Source: Apostichopus japonicus
Taxonomy: Eukaryota; Echinodermata; Holothuroidea; Aspidochirotida; Stichopodidae
Length of the DNA: 64,000 nt
Direction of reading: 5' to 3'
NCBI RefSeq assembly: GCF_037975245.1
Contig: NC_092571.1
Location: forward strand, 5,664,001 to 5,728,000
The notes under the pieces were generated by a model. The model had not been told where the DNA came from, searched no databases, and saw nothing but the letters and a program-made list of their open reading frames with translations. This document shows positions 10,140 through 21,047 of this stretch, piece by piece. Both the position numbers and the translations under genes were made by a program. Positions within the stretch are counted from its first letter, which is position 1. Each line of letters opens with the position of its first letter.

Positions 10140-10556
10140 CTACATATGTCCACAAAAAAACATGTCTGGCATGTATTGTCTTTTTCTTAAACAATACCTG
10201 GTCCTTTCCGTACCCTCAAAGAAAGTTATCTTATAATCCATGATATGCATTGAAAAACATATGTTTCTTAATTTAAATATGATTTTCTTAAAAATGCCAA
10301 CTTTAAATCCTGTGTAGTGACAATCCTCTGATGGAAACCTGTTCCTTATGGACCAAACTGCACAGGATGGGATGACTACACGATTGTAATGTCCAGTTCT
10401 GCCGGCTTTCCAGTACATAAAAGACCTATATGCAGTGTACCTGTAGGTACTATTACATAACCTGTGTCCCAGTATCAGTAGGTCATATCTTTGGACCATT
10501 GCTAGATCCAAAGCTTCAGGTCCATTATTAATGACCGAAAACAGACTTTCCAACAT
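10140..10556 (-). CDS. P2X7 C-terminal-like (ballast) domain, partial gene or exon
   Basis: A 138-residue ORF. Residues 38-49 read YRYTAYRSFMYW, residues 58-75 NRVVIPSCAVWSIRNRFP, and residues 81-85 YTGFK. This ordered series is what I recall of the cysteine-containing intracellular C-terminal domain of P2X7 receptors, which in invertebrates also occurs in many stand-alone proteins. The N-terminal zinc-binding cysteine cluster of that domain is not in this ORF, and the frame stays open upstream of the first Met (past 10,556), so this is probably a last exon or a 5'-truncated copy. The tail after YTGFK is unusually long, about 53 residues, and looks unlike the domain. No membrane segment is seen. 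Whether it is expressed or a pseudogene cannot be told. It is the only plausible host-type coding piece in the window. Confidence 0.55.
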   Translation of the reverse strand: MLESLFSVINNGPEALDLAMVQRYDLLILGHRLCNSTYRYTAYRSFMYWKAGRTGHYNRVVIPSCAVWSIRNRFPSEDCHYTGFKVGIFKKIIFKLRNICFSMHIMDYKITFFEGTERTRYCLRKRQYMPDMFFCGHM

Positions 10557-11227
10557 TGAGGAAAATTTATGAGTGTGATCAGCGGCAGTGGGGGAGGGTC
10601 TAAGGGGAGGGGGTTTCGTATTTTTGACTGTCTATATGCAAAATGGTGCATTCTTTTTCAGTTTCTCTGAGTAATTTTATATTGAGAATTTCATCATCAT
10701 ATATGTTATTGAACTCTACAAGCATGACAATTCTCAACAAAGACTTTTCTTGAATCGATGAAAGTAATCACTTGCTAACATAATCAAACCTTTTTATCGG
10801 AAATTGAAGCGCACTTCTCAATCTCTAGTACCAACACCTCTCCCACCCGGCGTTTTCCACCACCACCATGGCAAACGCACTACTCTTGTAAGTGTAAGTA
10901 CTCAAAGTTGCTTTGTGTTGTAGAGGTATGTAGCCTTCTTAGCATCTTTCAGGACGGTTTTTCGGAGATTGTTTGTGGATTGCGTGTGATAAAGTGCAAA
11001 TAGCGTGTGAAGGGCTGGAAATGTGTGTGTCACACGCCAAATGCGTGGGAGTTGGAATGTCTGCGAAAATGTATGTTTGTTTAATGTAAAGGAAGAAAAC
11101 GTCTTGACATATGATCTGCTTGGATCTTGAGTTCTAAATGAAAGTTATGACAGGGCTCTTGCAACCCTAATCCCAAATATAAATTATCATGTAAAACTAG
11201 CCAAATTATTGCAACCAGTATCATATT
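10557..11227. other. No gene recognised
   Basis: Includes the G-rich stretch GGGGGAGGGTCTAAGGGGAG (10,591-10,610), whose complement resembles the hAT subterminal sequence at 2,262-2,290. Upstream exons of the P2X7-like ORF could lie here, but none could be identified. Confidence 0.4.
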
Positions 11228-11276
11228 CAGGCGCGTATCCAGGGGGGGGGGCGTTGGGGGCGCGCGCCCCCCGGGT

Positions 11277-11388
11277 AAGGAAAAGAGGAGAGAAAAAAGG
11301 AGAAGAAAAAAGGGAAAAAGAGGGGGAAAAAAGAAAAGGAGGAGAGACAGGAAGGGAAAAGAAAAAGAAAAAAGAGAAAAGGAGGGAG
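11277..11388 (+). repeat. 112-bp purine tract
   Basis: An almost pure A/G run with one pyrimidine (C at 11,348). Mirror-like GAAAAAG / GGGAAAA words could allow a triplex (H-DNA). The open frames across it are compositional. Confidence 0.85.
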
Positions 11389-11579
11389 TAGAAGATAGCC
11401 AAGACCTCGGGAAGAGAAAGAGGAACAGTCATAGTTAAAGCGCTGATCCCTATTATATACACAGGGTAGCCAGTGACAGATCAAGGATTACGGAGGGGGT
11501 GTGCGCCTCACCCTACCCCTTACACCGACAACTCCATTTTTGACGTTTCCATTTTCCTCTCTCACTATATAAATACTAT

Positions 11580-12959
11580 ATATGGTCTATCATAACGCGT
11601 GTGTGTGCATGGACGCCTTAAACAATTGTACAATTGTGCTATATGGAACCAACTGTGGCTGGTCTTGAACTTGACCGAGTCGTCGGGGAACATTTCAGGA
11701 AGAAAGCAATGGGTCAAAATTGGCCAGACTTCGTCGACAGCTGTACAACTTAGCAGTGGCGTCCCACAAGGCTCAGTACTTGGCCCCATCATTTATTGTA
11801 TGTTCACCAAACCACTGTGTGAAATCATAAAGCGTCACCAAGTCAACTACCACTGCTACGCCGATGATACGCAACTCTGTTTACAATTCGATCCCAAAAT
11901 GCCATGGACAGAAATACAAGAAAAGTTGCAGGAATGTGTAAACAATGTTGGGATGTGGTTGAGGAGAAACAAACTTATGTTAAATGATGTTAAAACGGAA
12001 CTTATTATTTTTTCACCTAAAACCCAATTGAAAGACGATATAACTCCGCACATTACAGTTGGGACCAATACCATTTATCCTGCATCTATTGTTAAGAATT
12101 TAGGAGTTTACTTTGACTCTCATCTTACCATGGAGATCCAAGTTAATCATATTATCAAGTCTTGCTATTTCCATATTCGTAATATAGGTAGAATAAGAGA
12201 TTTCATTACAACTGATGCATGTAAAATACTGGTTCAATCCCTCGTTACCTCTCGCTTCGATTATTGCAATTCTTTACCATTTGGTATTTCACAGTCTCTA
12301 ACAAACCGCCTACAACGCACACAAAATTGTGCAGCTCGCCTTATATCTAGAACTCCTCGTCGCAACCATATATCTCCTGTACTGTATGAACTGCATTGGT
12401 TACCTGTTCGTTTTAGATCAAAATTTAAAATTCTTTTACTTACCTTTAAGGCTCTTAATCACTTGACCCCTAGTTACATCACCAATGAGACCATACCTTA
12501 TATTCCGCCTAGATCATTACGCTCAATGAATAAAAATTTACTTAGTGTGCCTTCTACCCGATCATCAACATATGAATTTAAACGTTTTGATTATACTGCT
12601 GCCACATTATGGAATAACTTACCCCAGGACATATGCAATATTAATATAGACTTAATGCAATTCAAGAAATTACTTAAAACACTGTTTTTCAGAGCTGCCA
12701 ACACAGATTAATGTACTTATTTTATACTTGCTGTACATACTTAATTTAGGTGTTATTATTGTATTTTAGTCATAATTTTTCTATTTATTTTTCTATTTAT
12801 GTTTTAACATTTCTATTTTTCTATACAATCTTAACTTTTATATCCTTTTTAACTTTTTTTACTTTTAACAAATTTTTTATCTTTTGCTGTAAAGCGCTTT
12901 AGAGCAATTTTTTAATTGAATAAGGCGCTATATAAATCTTGTGTAATAATAATAATAAC
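11580..12959 (+). mobile_element. 5'-truncated L2/CR1-like LINE
   Basis: Contains the 370-residue reverse transcriptase ORF (11,599-12,711) and a 3' UTR. The UTR ends with GCTGTAAAGCGCTTTAGAGC (12,888-12,907), GGCGCTATATAAATCTTG (12,923-12,940) and an AAT repeat tail (12,946-12,957). The stem-like GCGCTTTA / GGCGCTATA 3' end with a microsatellite tail is the usual 3' terminus of L2-type LINEs. The broken LINE at 740-2,066 has the same kind of end. The 5' truncation lies somewhere around 11,580-11,640 and cannot be fixed more exactly. Confidence 0.8.
11599..12711 (+). CDS. Reverse transcriptase C-terminal part (L2/CR1-like), open frame
   Basis: A 370-residue open frame. Residues 53-63 are SGVPQGSVLGP (RT motif B), residues 87-90 are the catalytic YADD, residues 238-249 LQRTQNCAARLI, and residues 264-270 ELHWLPV. 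It ends with WNNLPQDICN ... FKKLLKTLFF and a stop. In a full element this enzyme copies LINE RNA at a nicked target. Here the endonuclease and the first RT motifs (including the first catalytic Asp) are missing, so it cannot retrotranspose by itself. No stop or frameshift interrupts the remainder, so the insertion is fairly young compared with the broken copy at 740-2,066. The first Met and roughly the first 25 residues probably belong to flanking or 5'-damaged sequence. Confidence 0.85.
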   Translation: MCVHGRLKQLYNCAIWNQLWLVLNLTESSGNISGRKQWVKIGQTSSTAVQLSSGVPQGSVLGPIIYCMFTKPLCEIIKRHQVNYHCYADDTQLCLQFDPKMPWTEIQEKLQECVNNVGMWLRRNKLMLNDVKTELIIFSPKTQLKDDITPHITVGTNTIYPASIVKNLGVYFDSHLTMEIQVNHIIKSCYFHIRNIGRIRDFITTDACKILVQSLVTSRFDYCNSLPFGISQSLTNRLQRTQNCAARLISRTPRRNHISPVLYELHWLPVRFRSKFKILLLTFKALNHLTPSYITNETIPYIPPRSLRSMNKNLLSVPSTRSSTYEFKRFDYTAATLWNNLPQDICNINIDLMQFKKLLKTLFFRAANTD

Positions 12960-13060
12960 ATGACGCATTTCGGGAAGGGGGCGACCGCCCCCCCCCCCCG
13001 AGCAAATTTTCTTTATGACATCGCTAGTAATTTCAAACTAGACAATGCTTAGATGCAACT

Positions 13061-13161
13061 TACAAGGCCTGGGAAGTGTCATTTCCAGCGATCTGGGAGG
13101 CATTTTCAGGCAAAATTTTTCTTGTACGCTTCGCGCCAACTCATGGTGGCGCTTCGCTTAG
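13061..13161 (+). repeat. Dispersed repeat copy (TCATTTCCAGCGATCT type)
   Basis: Contains CATTTCCAGCGATCTGGGAG, TTCTTGTACGCTTCGCGCCA and GGTGGCGCTTCGCTTAGATA, closely matching 14,271-14,375. It is followed by CGCTACACGCCTG near 13,203-13,215, a possible degraded terminal repeat (compare GATACGCGCCTG). Confidence 0.65.
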
Positions 13162-13318
13162 ATAGTTTGCCTACAGGCTTCGCCCCTCACTTGGCAATTA
13201 CTCGCTACACGCCTGTTCGAATTTCTAAAGCAAAGAGCAGATATAACATCATATCAGTGAGCATTTAAATGCATGTTCCACGATGAACAGCCTCAAAACT
13301 GTCTATGTGTGCAGTCAA

Positions 13319-13738
13319 AGGCGTAGGAGCCCAATTGGATTTGGGGCTGTAACGACTTGCCCGAAAAAAGGCCAACATTTTAAGCGCGCGAACATGCCGA
13401 TGCCAATATCATATAAGCAAGCATCAGTTATTACATTGCATGGCATCGTGTACCTTACAGTCCGTGAAAGTTGCACAGTATACCGCCGGATGCTAATGTA
13501 AAAAAAACCGAAATGTCTTATGTAGATGGAGAAAAAGCATACAGATCCATTTATGTCAAAACTCTCTTTTACGGTGGTAATGTCGGCCAAGCTTAGAACT
13601 GTATTTTAATTACCAAGGAGATAATTTTTAAGCTATTCATTGCTATTTATTTTTCTCTCAGTAGGTGCCCGAAAAAATGGGAAAAAATTTGGTTGCGGGG
13701 GGGGGGGCTGTAGCCCCTGCCTCCTACGGGACCTACGC
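13319..13738. mobile_element. GGCGTAGGA-family non-autonomous transposon
   Basis: The left end AGGCGTAGGAGCCC (13,319-13,332) is mirrored by ACCTACGCCT (13,731-13,740) on the right. Inside, GGGGCTGTAACGACTTGCCC matches the element at 7,461, and the GGGGGGGGCTGTAGCCCC right subterminal part matches 9,560-9,580. CTATGTGTG occurs directly on both sides (13,303-13,311 and 13,739-13,747), a candidate target duplication, although it leaves eight unpaired bases at the left end. No transposase is seen. It is nested in the 11,228-14,421 interval. Confidence 0.6.
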
Positions 13739-14270
13739 CTATGTGTGTAGTGTTCGATTTCGATATACCTGATATCGGAAATATCTGGTATTTTTCATTT
13801 CCTTCAATGAAGTTTTATAATAGCCATTATAAGAGGTTTTAATATTTGTACACCAATAAATTAACTGTCTGAATTTTCGAAAATTTCCTGACCAACATTC
13901 TTCATCATACTTTCCTCTACTCGTGCAATTTTGACCTGTCTATTAGGGGCTGAAGGAGGTTTTTCTATGTTGGTTGTCAATAGATTGAATTTTGTGCAAC
14001 ATTATGGGTATGTTTTGAAGTGATTTTTATTTACGAGAATGATGTGAATTTTCAAATTCTCAACAAATAATGGGCTTAAAACCTTGAAAAATGGGGCTTT
14101 CGGATATTGTGGGCCGTGACGTAGAATCACCTGCAAAAGCAATGATCCATAGGACATGCAATGAGGTCGAACATGATGTGTGACTGGTGACAGTCTTCAA
14201 AAAGGTTATGGATGGAAAAAAACTTTTGGGAAATACTTGGTTCTCAGGCAAAAGTGTACATCTGGTTGGT

Positions 14271-14375
14271 CATTTTCAAGCCCGAGAAGTGCCATTTCCG
14301 GTGATCTGGGGGGGTATCAAAACCAGAAATTTTCTTGTACGCTCCGCGCCAACCGATGGTGGCGCTCCACTTAGA
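14271..14375 (+). repeat. Dispersed repeat copy at right end of the TIR element
   Basis: GCCATTTCCGGTGATCTGGG and TTCTTGTACGCTCCGCGCCA match 13,061-13,161. It lies directly inside the right 16-bp TIR and so forms the element's right subterminal region. Confidence 0.65.
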
Positions 14376-14421
14376 TAGTAATTCGCGCCCCCCGGGTTAG
14401 AAAATCCTGGATACGCGCCTG

Positions 14422-16481
14422 ATATTATTTAGCAAATATTGTCAGCCAGTACTATATAGCTAGTACAGAAACTAGGTTATAGTAGCTCTTGATTACAGTT
14501 CACAACTCTCTTTATATGACTCCATTTCGTCATGAAGATAACAAAGAAAGGCCATGTTCGGGTCTATCCGTAGACCTGCTTATAGCAAAAATTACTAGAT
14601 AGGACTTCATTTTACAATAGCGTATTAAAGAACTCGCACTCAGTGATTGGATACAGCAACTACTCTCCCACAACCGTTCATCAGTAATTACTACTTTGTG
14701 TTCGTCACCTGTGTTACAGGACATAAACAGTAGTTACTGTACACGCCATGAGTTGTTTTTGTTTACAAATTTTAAGGTATTTGCTGTGACACTGTTTTAA
14801 TGAATACTCAAGAGGTAACCTATTTACAGTAGTACTCTGAACTTAGACTTCATAAAATTAAATGTTTTTGTAAAATGATGTGATCTGCTACTGTTTAAAT
14901 TGTCATAAATAACAGAAGGAAGTTATTTTCTTTATGGCTGATGTGATGAATTTGCTCACAAAGATTCACATTGGGTGTTGCCATATATATATACATTCTT
15001 AATAGTTCACTAAATTATAAGATCACTTCTCCAAAATAAAACATGATTTATGGATGTTGTTTGCTACATATGCCTACAAAAAATGTCTGGCAGGTTATTA
15101 ATTCAATCACACCCTAATATCAGCTTCGTCCTTATTGTAAAATGTTCACAATAAAATAAATTAAATAAGGGGATTAGGGGGAGGCATTAAACATATGCAG
15201 TTCCCTCTCCCACAATGGATCCATCGCAAGGTTTCACAATAGAAAGAAACTTTCAGTCAGATCTGGTCAGTCAAGCTCATTACACTGATCCTGCAGTAGG
15301 CTATACTCTGACAAAAAAGATGGTATGAAAAATTGTACCAATTATTAGTGCCAGATTGGTTGCAGGGGGTGGTTGGTAAGCACCCCAGCCTTGGCTCCTG
15401 AATCATCAATTTGAAATTAAATAAGTAAAAATTTGGAACCACTAGTCAGATCTCCTTTGTTTCTTTTTCACCTTTTTGTTTCTTATATTTTTCCATTTTG
15501 AAGCTAATATGGGCCTGCCCAGTCCCCACCAACCCCCCCTCCCCTCCCCACCCCATCTGAATCATCTGCTACTGTGTCACACTTTTGTCAAAAGCAGAAT
15601 TATTGTTGATCTTTGGAGGGGAAGGCATGTCCCAACAAAATATGTCCCTCCAAGGTGAAGAGTATTACACCCAAACATATGTCATATTGAATTACCACTA
15701 TGCATTACATCAGTGAAAATAACTAACAAAATAAATAAGCATCACATCTTTCGCACTTGGCCGAGCCGAAGATTTATGAATTTGTTTGCCCACAGTGCAA
15801 CCTTCAATGTGTGTAAAAATTACCCACATGTCCGACACTACAAATTATAACAGGTCATTCCAAGTATTACATATACAACTTTCTTGGCGTTCTCCTATTA
15901 CATAAACATCTATGCCTAAACAGCATTCCAGTCACTCTACTATGGTTGAGGTGAAAAAGTACCTTTCACTATCTGAACCCCACACACACAATGACACAAC
16001 CCTCATAGCCTGTTCCCACGAATGCGGGCTTGCTTCACTCTTGATCGACCGATCGAGGCTAGGGCAAGTCGATCCACCCTTTTACTCCGTGGGAACGGGG
16101 CAAGCCCCTCATGAGAGGTGGGGTTAGGACAGCTAAGCCCGGGTAAACGTTGACCAATGTAAATAAACTATTGTCTTGGGGGTGTAAAAGATACGATGGA
16201 TTTTATCAGTTGTGGTTTCCGCCGCTTGCTTATTTCTGTATCAACATAAACTGTGTCTATTTTCAAATTGGTTGTGTATGTGTACAATGGACTGATGCAG
16301 TGAGAATGAAGGAATTACCTAAGGCATTGCTGAGTAGTAGGCCTACACAGTGTAGCTGCCCGTGTATATTTGCATAAATAGAGTATAACGTGTGAGTTGC
16401 TTTCTTGAAGGCATCCAGATAACCGGAAAGGCCATTATTATTATTATTACTATTATTATTATCGATATTTTCCTGTACAGT
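14422..16481. other. No gene recognised; AT-rich with minor dyads
   Basis: Small ORFs lack recognisable motifs. A short dyad GTTCCCACG (16,012-16,020) / CGTGGGAAC (16,088-16,096) encloses GATCGACCGATC and could form a hairpin. ATT/CTA microsatellite sequence lies at 16,436-16,461. The words ACATATGCCTACAAAAAATG (near 15,067) resemble ACATATGTCCACAAAAAA at 10,142, at the 3' end of the P2X7-like ORF. Confidence 0.4.
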
Positions 16482-16680
16482 ATGTCGCAGAAGTTTACAG
16501 AGCGAAGTATGTGGTCAGATGATGAAGTATTATCATTGCTTGGCATTTGGTGCGACGAAAATAATATGTCGAAACTTGATGGGACATGCCGCAATGTCCC
16601 AGTGTGCTGAGACATATGTATGCGTATGGGAGAGAAAGGCTACGGCAGAACGGTCAGCCAAATAAAGTAAAAACTGAAAA
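16482..16680 (+). pseudogene. Broken Myb/SANT-like DNA-binding domain
   Basis: From the ATG at 16,482 the frame reads MSQKFTERSMWSDDEVLSLL, then GIWCDENNMSKLDGT and RNVPVC, then a TGA stop. About 25 bases later, in a shifted frame, the text EKGYGRTVSQIK and KLKNL follows. This order (W-x-x-x-E near the start, LLxIW, LDGTxRN, then GYxRTxxQxxxKxKxL) matches the Myb/SANT-like fold found in transcription-factor-like and Harbinger-derived proteins (Myb_DNA-bind_4 type). The stop and the frame change break it. TTTTCCTGTACAG just before the ATG looks like a splice acceptor, so this may be an exon relic. The window does not show whether it is host- or transposon-derived. Confidence 0.6.
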
Positions 16681-16699
16681 ATTTAAGCTAGGTTTACTG

Positions 16700-18600
16700 G
16701 CTTTTATTTTCTCGATAATCAGGAACATAATATGTAGTATCCCAACTAACACGTAGCCTAGTTACTAACTCATCAGGCCCGTAAAATTTTACAATCTAAT
16801 AGGCCTATATAAAAGAATTTTTTTTAAGTCACATACCAAAGTAAAAATAAAAGGATTTACTAGAATGAATGCATTCTGGATTCAGTCAAACAAGAGCCAC
16901 AGCACACAAGTTTGCTAACTTAAAAAGACAAGACTTACAATTGACCGTAAAGAATTATTGCTGTGTACACATCCCGATGCGGGAACATGTTTATAGACAT
17001 GAAACCGATGTGCTGAACTTTTTCCCGCCGTTCAGACTGGGTGTCCCCAAGTCAAAATCATGGTCAATGAAGCTCGTAGTAAACGTCCATATAAGGGAAT
17101 ATGGGTGGAGTTTACATTCGCTATATACAGCGTTGATGAATGACGTTTACCAGTTGAAATATGTGATTGGTTAATTGCTATCATCTTAAAACATAAAACA
17201 CAAGTCAACTAGCGACCCAGATACTGACGCAGGACCAGCTGTTTAATAGTGTAGAGCTCGAACTGTAATCGTGGCATGGTGCCAAATATCGGACTTTGAA
17301 CAAAGATGGATTTAAGTTGCGCATAAACTTAGTAACGTTTGTTTAAAAAATTTGTGAAAGCATATGAATTCAAACTGAGTAGAGGGGAAATATGTGGGTA
17401 CATTTATTAGTCATAGAATAGTTGTAACCGCAGGAATCGTTATCAATGGAATATATTTAAGATAAATGTTATAACTAAAACATATCAATAAGAAAATATT
17501 GCTGAGATAAAATTCACGGATCAACTTTACAGCAAAAGGATAAACAACGAAGAGTCTTCTGTTCAACTTTCGTCGTGTTACACAAAAACCACAACAATGA
17601 TGCACTACATATATGATGGCTCAACGACTTTTTTAAAACATATATATAATTTATATTGAATTTTACCGAAAATTAACAAAGAAATTAATCTGTATTCAAA
17701 TGCGGTATTTGTCGTGGTTACTGCAGGAACTGTTTGGATCGTGGTTTATGTCGCAATCTACATTTGCGAAGATGACGTCACGATTCTTCTGTTCAAGTAT
17801 ATTTGAAATATCCACCCGAAACGATTAAAAAATCATTTCTCTGTCAAATGCACATTTGGAAAATTATTTATTAGCTTTTAAGGTAACGTCTAAGGGCCAC
17901 CAGACAATTCAGATAGCATACGTACTGTTGTTTAACTGGGGGGGGGGGGGTTATCGGGATTTTGGCAGGCCAGTGAGCTTTTGTTTCACGTCATTCAGAG
18001 TATGGTCCGAAATAAGCAACAACAAAAACAAAAAATAACAGGGAGATATGACGTGATATGACGTGATACACTTGTAAGATTTCCCGCGACCATTGTTTGG
18101 GTTAGCACTAATTTCCAGCAAATTTTTAAAGTGTAAGAAATGAATTATAAACGCTGCTTAGGAGTCATAATTGTACCACATTATCTTACATCTGATCATA
18201 AGGGGATGTACAAAATACTTTTTCTTCAAATAGTTATGCGTAGGTCTACCAGGTGAGATGAATGTATATTAAGCCAACATGAATTGATCTAGTAACAAAG
18301 GAGGAGTGTTCTACACCTACAAAGACGAGTCGATGAGGCGAATGTTTGTAAAAGCACACCAAAACCAATACGTTCACTTCGAATACTGCGAACTCTGTAT
18401 TAGAAAGTAATAACAGGAAATGTGCCACCGTAAAGCATTTAGTCGACACGCCATAACTTCTTTGATGCATTACTAGCAAATTACACTATAGTGGAATTTC
18501 TTGTTGGCCTTGCCAAGAAAAGTTTTTACATCTATGTCAAGTCCAATGGTACAGTATAAAACAGGTGCAGACATCGAGCCCAACCCAACCATTTTGTGTT
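16700..18600. other. No gene recognised
   Basis: AT-rich sequence without supportable coding regions. ATGACGTGAT occurs as a tandem pair at 18,047-18,066, and a run of G lies at 17,938-17,950. Confidence 0.45.
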
Positions 18601-18608
18601 AGGGGTTA

Positions 18609-21047
18609 GGGAAGCCTCGCAAATCTAACCGCCATGTCCGGGCCGGTGGATTTTTCCGCGGCTATAATGAGCACAGCCACAAGCAGATCATGAGTCACAC
18701 TTGAGTGCACACTCTCTCCAAACATTCACAGCCGCGGTCAAGTTTTTACTAAGCCGATATGAACACAATAGTGAGTTGAACAAAACATCATAGCTAAGTC
18801 TCAAGGTATTCAAACGTTTCAAAAAGATAGTATGTTTATACGCCGTATTTTATCCTACTGCAGAAGCAAAACTTCTGTGAAAAATAAGTAAGGAAATGTG
18901 AATTTACACTGCAGGAATCTAAAATGTCTAAAATGCTATCTTTCTTATTTTCGGCCAAGTAGGAACAAAAAGTTTCGTTGCCTTTTTGCAAGGACATTAA
19001 GTTTCCTGAATTTTTAAGATTTAAAAATCTAAAAAACTGAAATCACAATCTCACTTCTTGTACACGTGCACATAAGCGTGAACCAGAGCCTAACATAAGG
19101 GATGACTTTAGAATAATCCTACTAAGTTGTAAAGAACAGGACCTAAACTACCTAGCTAGGTGAAAAAAAAATCGGTTGACTGTAGGGAATTTTTCGCACT
19201 CCAGCGAAGCTGTACTTTTTTTTAGCCAGCTAGATCGTAGACATCATGAGGATTGAACAAATGACGATAATTTCTTGTGAAAGAAATTTGAAATAAATGT
19301 GGAAAAAATGCGATTATCCTTTCTCCGTTTTAAGTGTAAATGTTATTCTAGCATTCCATGGTTAAGAAAGTTGAAAGAAATAAAGTTTATCAACTTCATT
19401 TACTGACTTTTGAACTTCGTAAAAAAAACCGACCTTTACTACTCTGAAAATCAGTAGAGAAATTAGCAATTGTGTACGAACAGTAAGTTGGTACACCTTT
19501 CAAATTTTACGAAAGATCGAGCAAAATACTTTCGAAAAATTCACGCGAAACTGGTATATCGTGCTAAATGCAACTAATGTCATGTAGACAAGGCTTTAGT
19601 ACACCCATTTATGAATAAACCATACGACCACATCTGGCGGGGGGAAAAGAAAGTATTTTCTAGAATTTCCACAAAAAAAAAGAAGGAAAAATTAATATCC
19701 TACCATAGCTAAGTGTATAGTAAATAGCCTAACCACTTCGCCGGTTACGGATCTCACGTAACAACAAAAACACAACTAATTGTATTTTGCAAAGTTGACG
19801 TTTTCTACAAGGACATGGAAACAATATTTAGCATTCAGTTAATCATGCCAAGTGGCCTAAAACATGGGATTAAAAGGTTTACTTTCATAAAGATAGCCAT
19901 ACTGTAGCTATTGGGGCCTTGATATCGTGCTATGTCTGTATGGTATAGACTTGTGTATCATGGGGAATAGAATGTTTTGTTCATGCGGAGGAGTCGGTTG
20001 GCTAGAGGTGTGTTTTACTTACCTTAATGTTACAGGGATATATACTTTTCTTGAACGTCTAAGATAATATTTTGCATAACTTTACCGATCCTTTACTGAC
20101 TTACCTAATTAATTCTAGAGTGGAGCCAAAATAGTTTACTCCATGAAAAGTTTTTTGGAAACGTGCCAAAAATGTTAACAAACAGGTGTTAGACAGGGGG
20201 GTTGTTTGGCAAGGTACTTGGGAAAATTCGCAGCCCATGTACAGTATGCCTACGATGATATTTAAGTAGGGGTAAACACTGCAGTTGTAAACTGATGTAC
20301 GTAGAGTAAAATTTTCACCGAATAGTAACTTATATCTCTAACCACATGGCAGCCTAACACACTAAGTCAATGGGAAAATCAAGCCTAAACCATCTGTTTA
20401 TTCATTGAATTTGTGTCGCAGTTAGCTTCAGAGATCAACGTTACGGTCGATGTTCTCTCTTTAACATACATATGTGGCATAGCTTAACTATTGTTTTGTT
20501 TAAATCCTGGTTTGTCAATATGGGTTTTCTGAAGTTCTTGGGGGGCATATATTTAATGCAATGGCTGATTCAGTTTTTAATTCATAGTTACCTACCACTC
20601 GTTGAACAAGGCTCATAATGTATAGGCCCAGGTAAAGGCTGCTTTTATCGAACTTTCGAGTAGCGGAGTTTCACAATTGTTCATAAGAGACCCAAGAAAT
20701 TTTATTTGTGAGGTTTGATAACGTGGAAGATTTGCAAGAATTATATAAAGTACTGAATCTCGGACATTTGGTAGTGGCGGATTTTAGTGTATAAGTCACT
20801 TTGCAACATAAACTACCGCTCTATTGACTGTCAAAACCGCAAAAGTTAATCCGGTCACTTGGCCAAGTTTGCTCATTGTTTGTGAAGAATAACCAGCCTT
20901 GTGTTGTCAGGACGCTGTGCTCATTACTCCGGCTGGAAACCAGCGTGTGTGCATTCAACCATGGGACCAATATGCACATGCATAATGAGCAAGGGGTGCG
21001 AGATTTCCACCGGCCCGGAACCGGCGGTTAGATTTGCGAGGCTTCCC
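18609..21047. mobile_element. 2.4-kb segment between 42-bp inverted repeats
   Basis: The left arm 18,609-18,650 starts GGGAAGCCTCGCAAATCTAA and ends GGGCCGGTGGA. The right arm, 21,006-21,047, is its complement with three mismatches (39 of 42). The right arm is followed by TTAA (21,048-21,051) and the left arm is preceded by GTTA (18,605-18,608). A TTAA target duplication, as in piggyBac-like elements, is possible with one mutated base. The interior holds no recognisable ORF, so it is either non-autonomous or not a transposon. The interior is AT-rich with no repeats noticed. Confidence 0.55.

Larger units (their letters stand above)
11228..14421. mobile_element. TIR transposon (16-bp exact ends) with nested insertions
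   Basis: CAGGCGCGTATCCAGG (11,228-11,243) is the exact complement of CCTGGATACGCGCCTG (14,406-14,421). Flanks are ATCATATT on the left and ATATTATT on the right, 6 of 8 matching, with ATATT directly at both junctions. This allows an 8-bp or a 5-bp target duplication. G-runs and CGCGCCCCCCGGGT lie inside both ends. The interval contains a LINE (11,580-12,959) and a GGCGTAGGA-family element (13,319-13,738). No transposase is seen. Two related subterminal segments (13,061-13,161 and 14,271-14,375) suggest either an internal duplication or two nested copies of one family. The superfamily is not assigned. Confidence 0.65.

Noticed and set aside
10591-10615. Second hAT end (GGGGGAGGGTCTAAGGGGAG resembles the complement of 2,262-2,290)
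   Set aside because: Short low-complexity similarity without a TAAGGTGACCA terminus or target duplication.
11209-11484. Lysine/glutamate-rich or serine/phenylalanine-rich ORFs on both strands
   Set aside because: They are translations of the purine tract and G-runs, with no domain.
16012-16096. Structured RNA gene at a GTTCCCACG / CGTGGGAAC dyad
   Set aside because: Only a 9-bp stem is clear; no known RNA family is recognised.
16150-18479. ORFs of 60-101 residues (for example 16,869-17,174 and 18,246-18,479)
   Set aside because: No motifs, no exon context, and lengths expected by chance in AT-rich DNA.
18609-18650. tRNA-like or Pol III promoter reading of the GC-rich inverted arm
   Set aside because: GGTTCCGGGCC only loosely resembles a B box, and no cloverleaf can be drawn.
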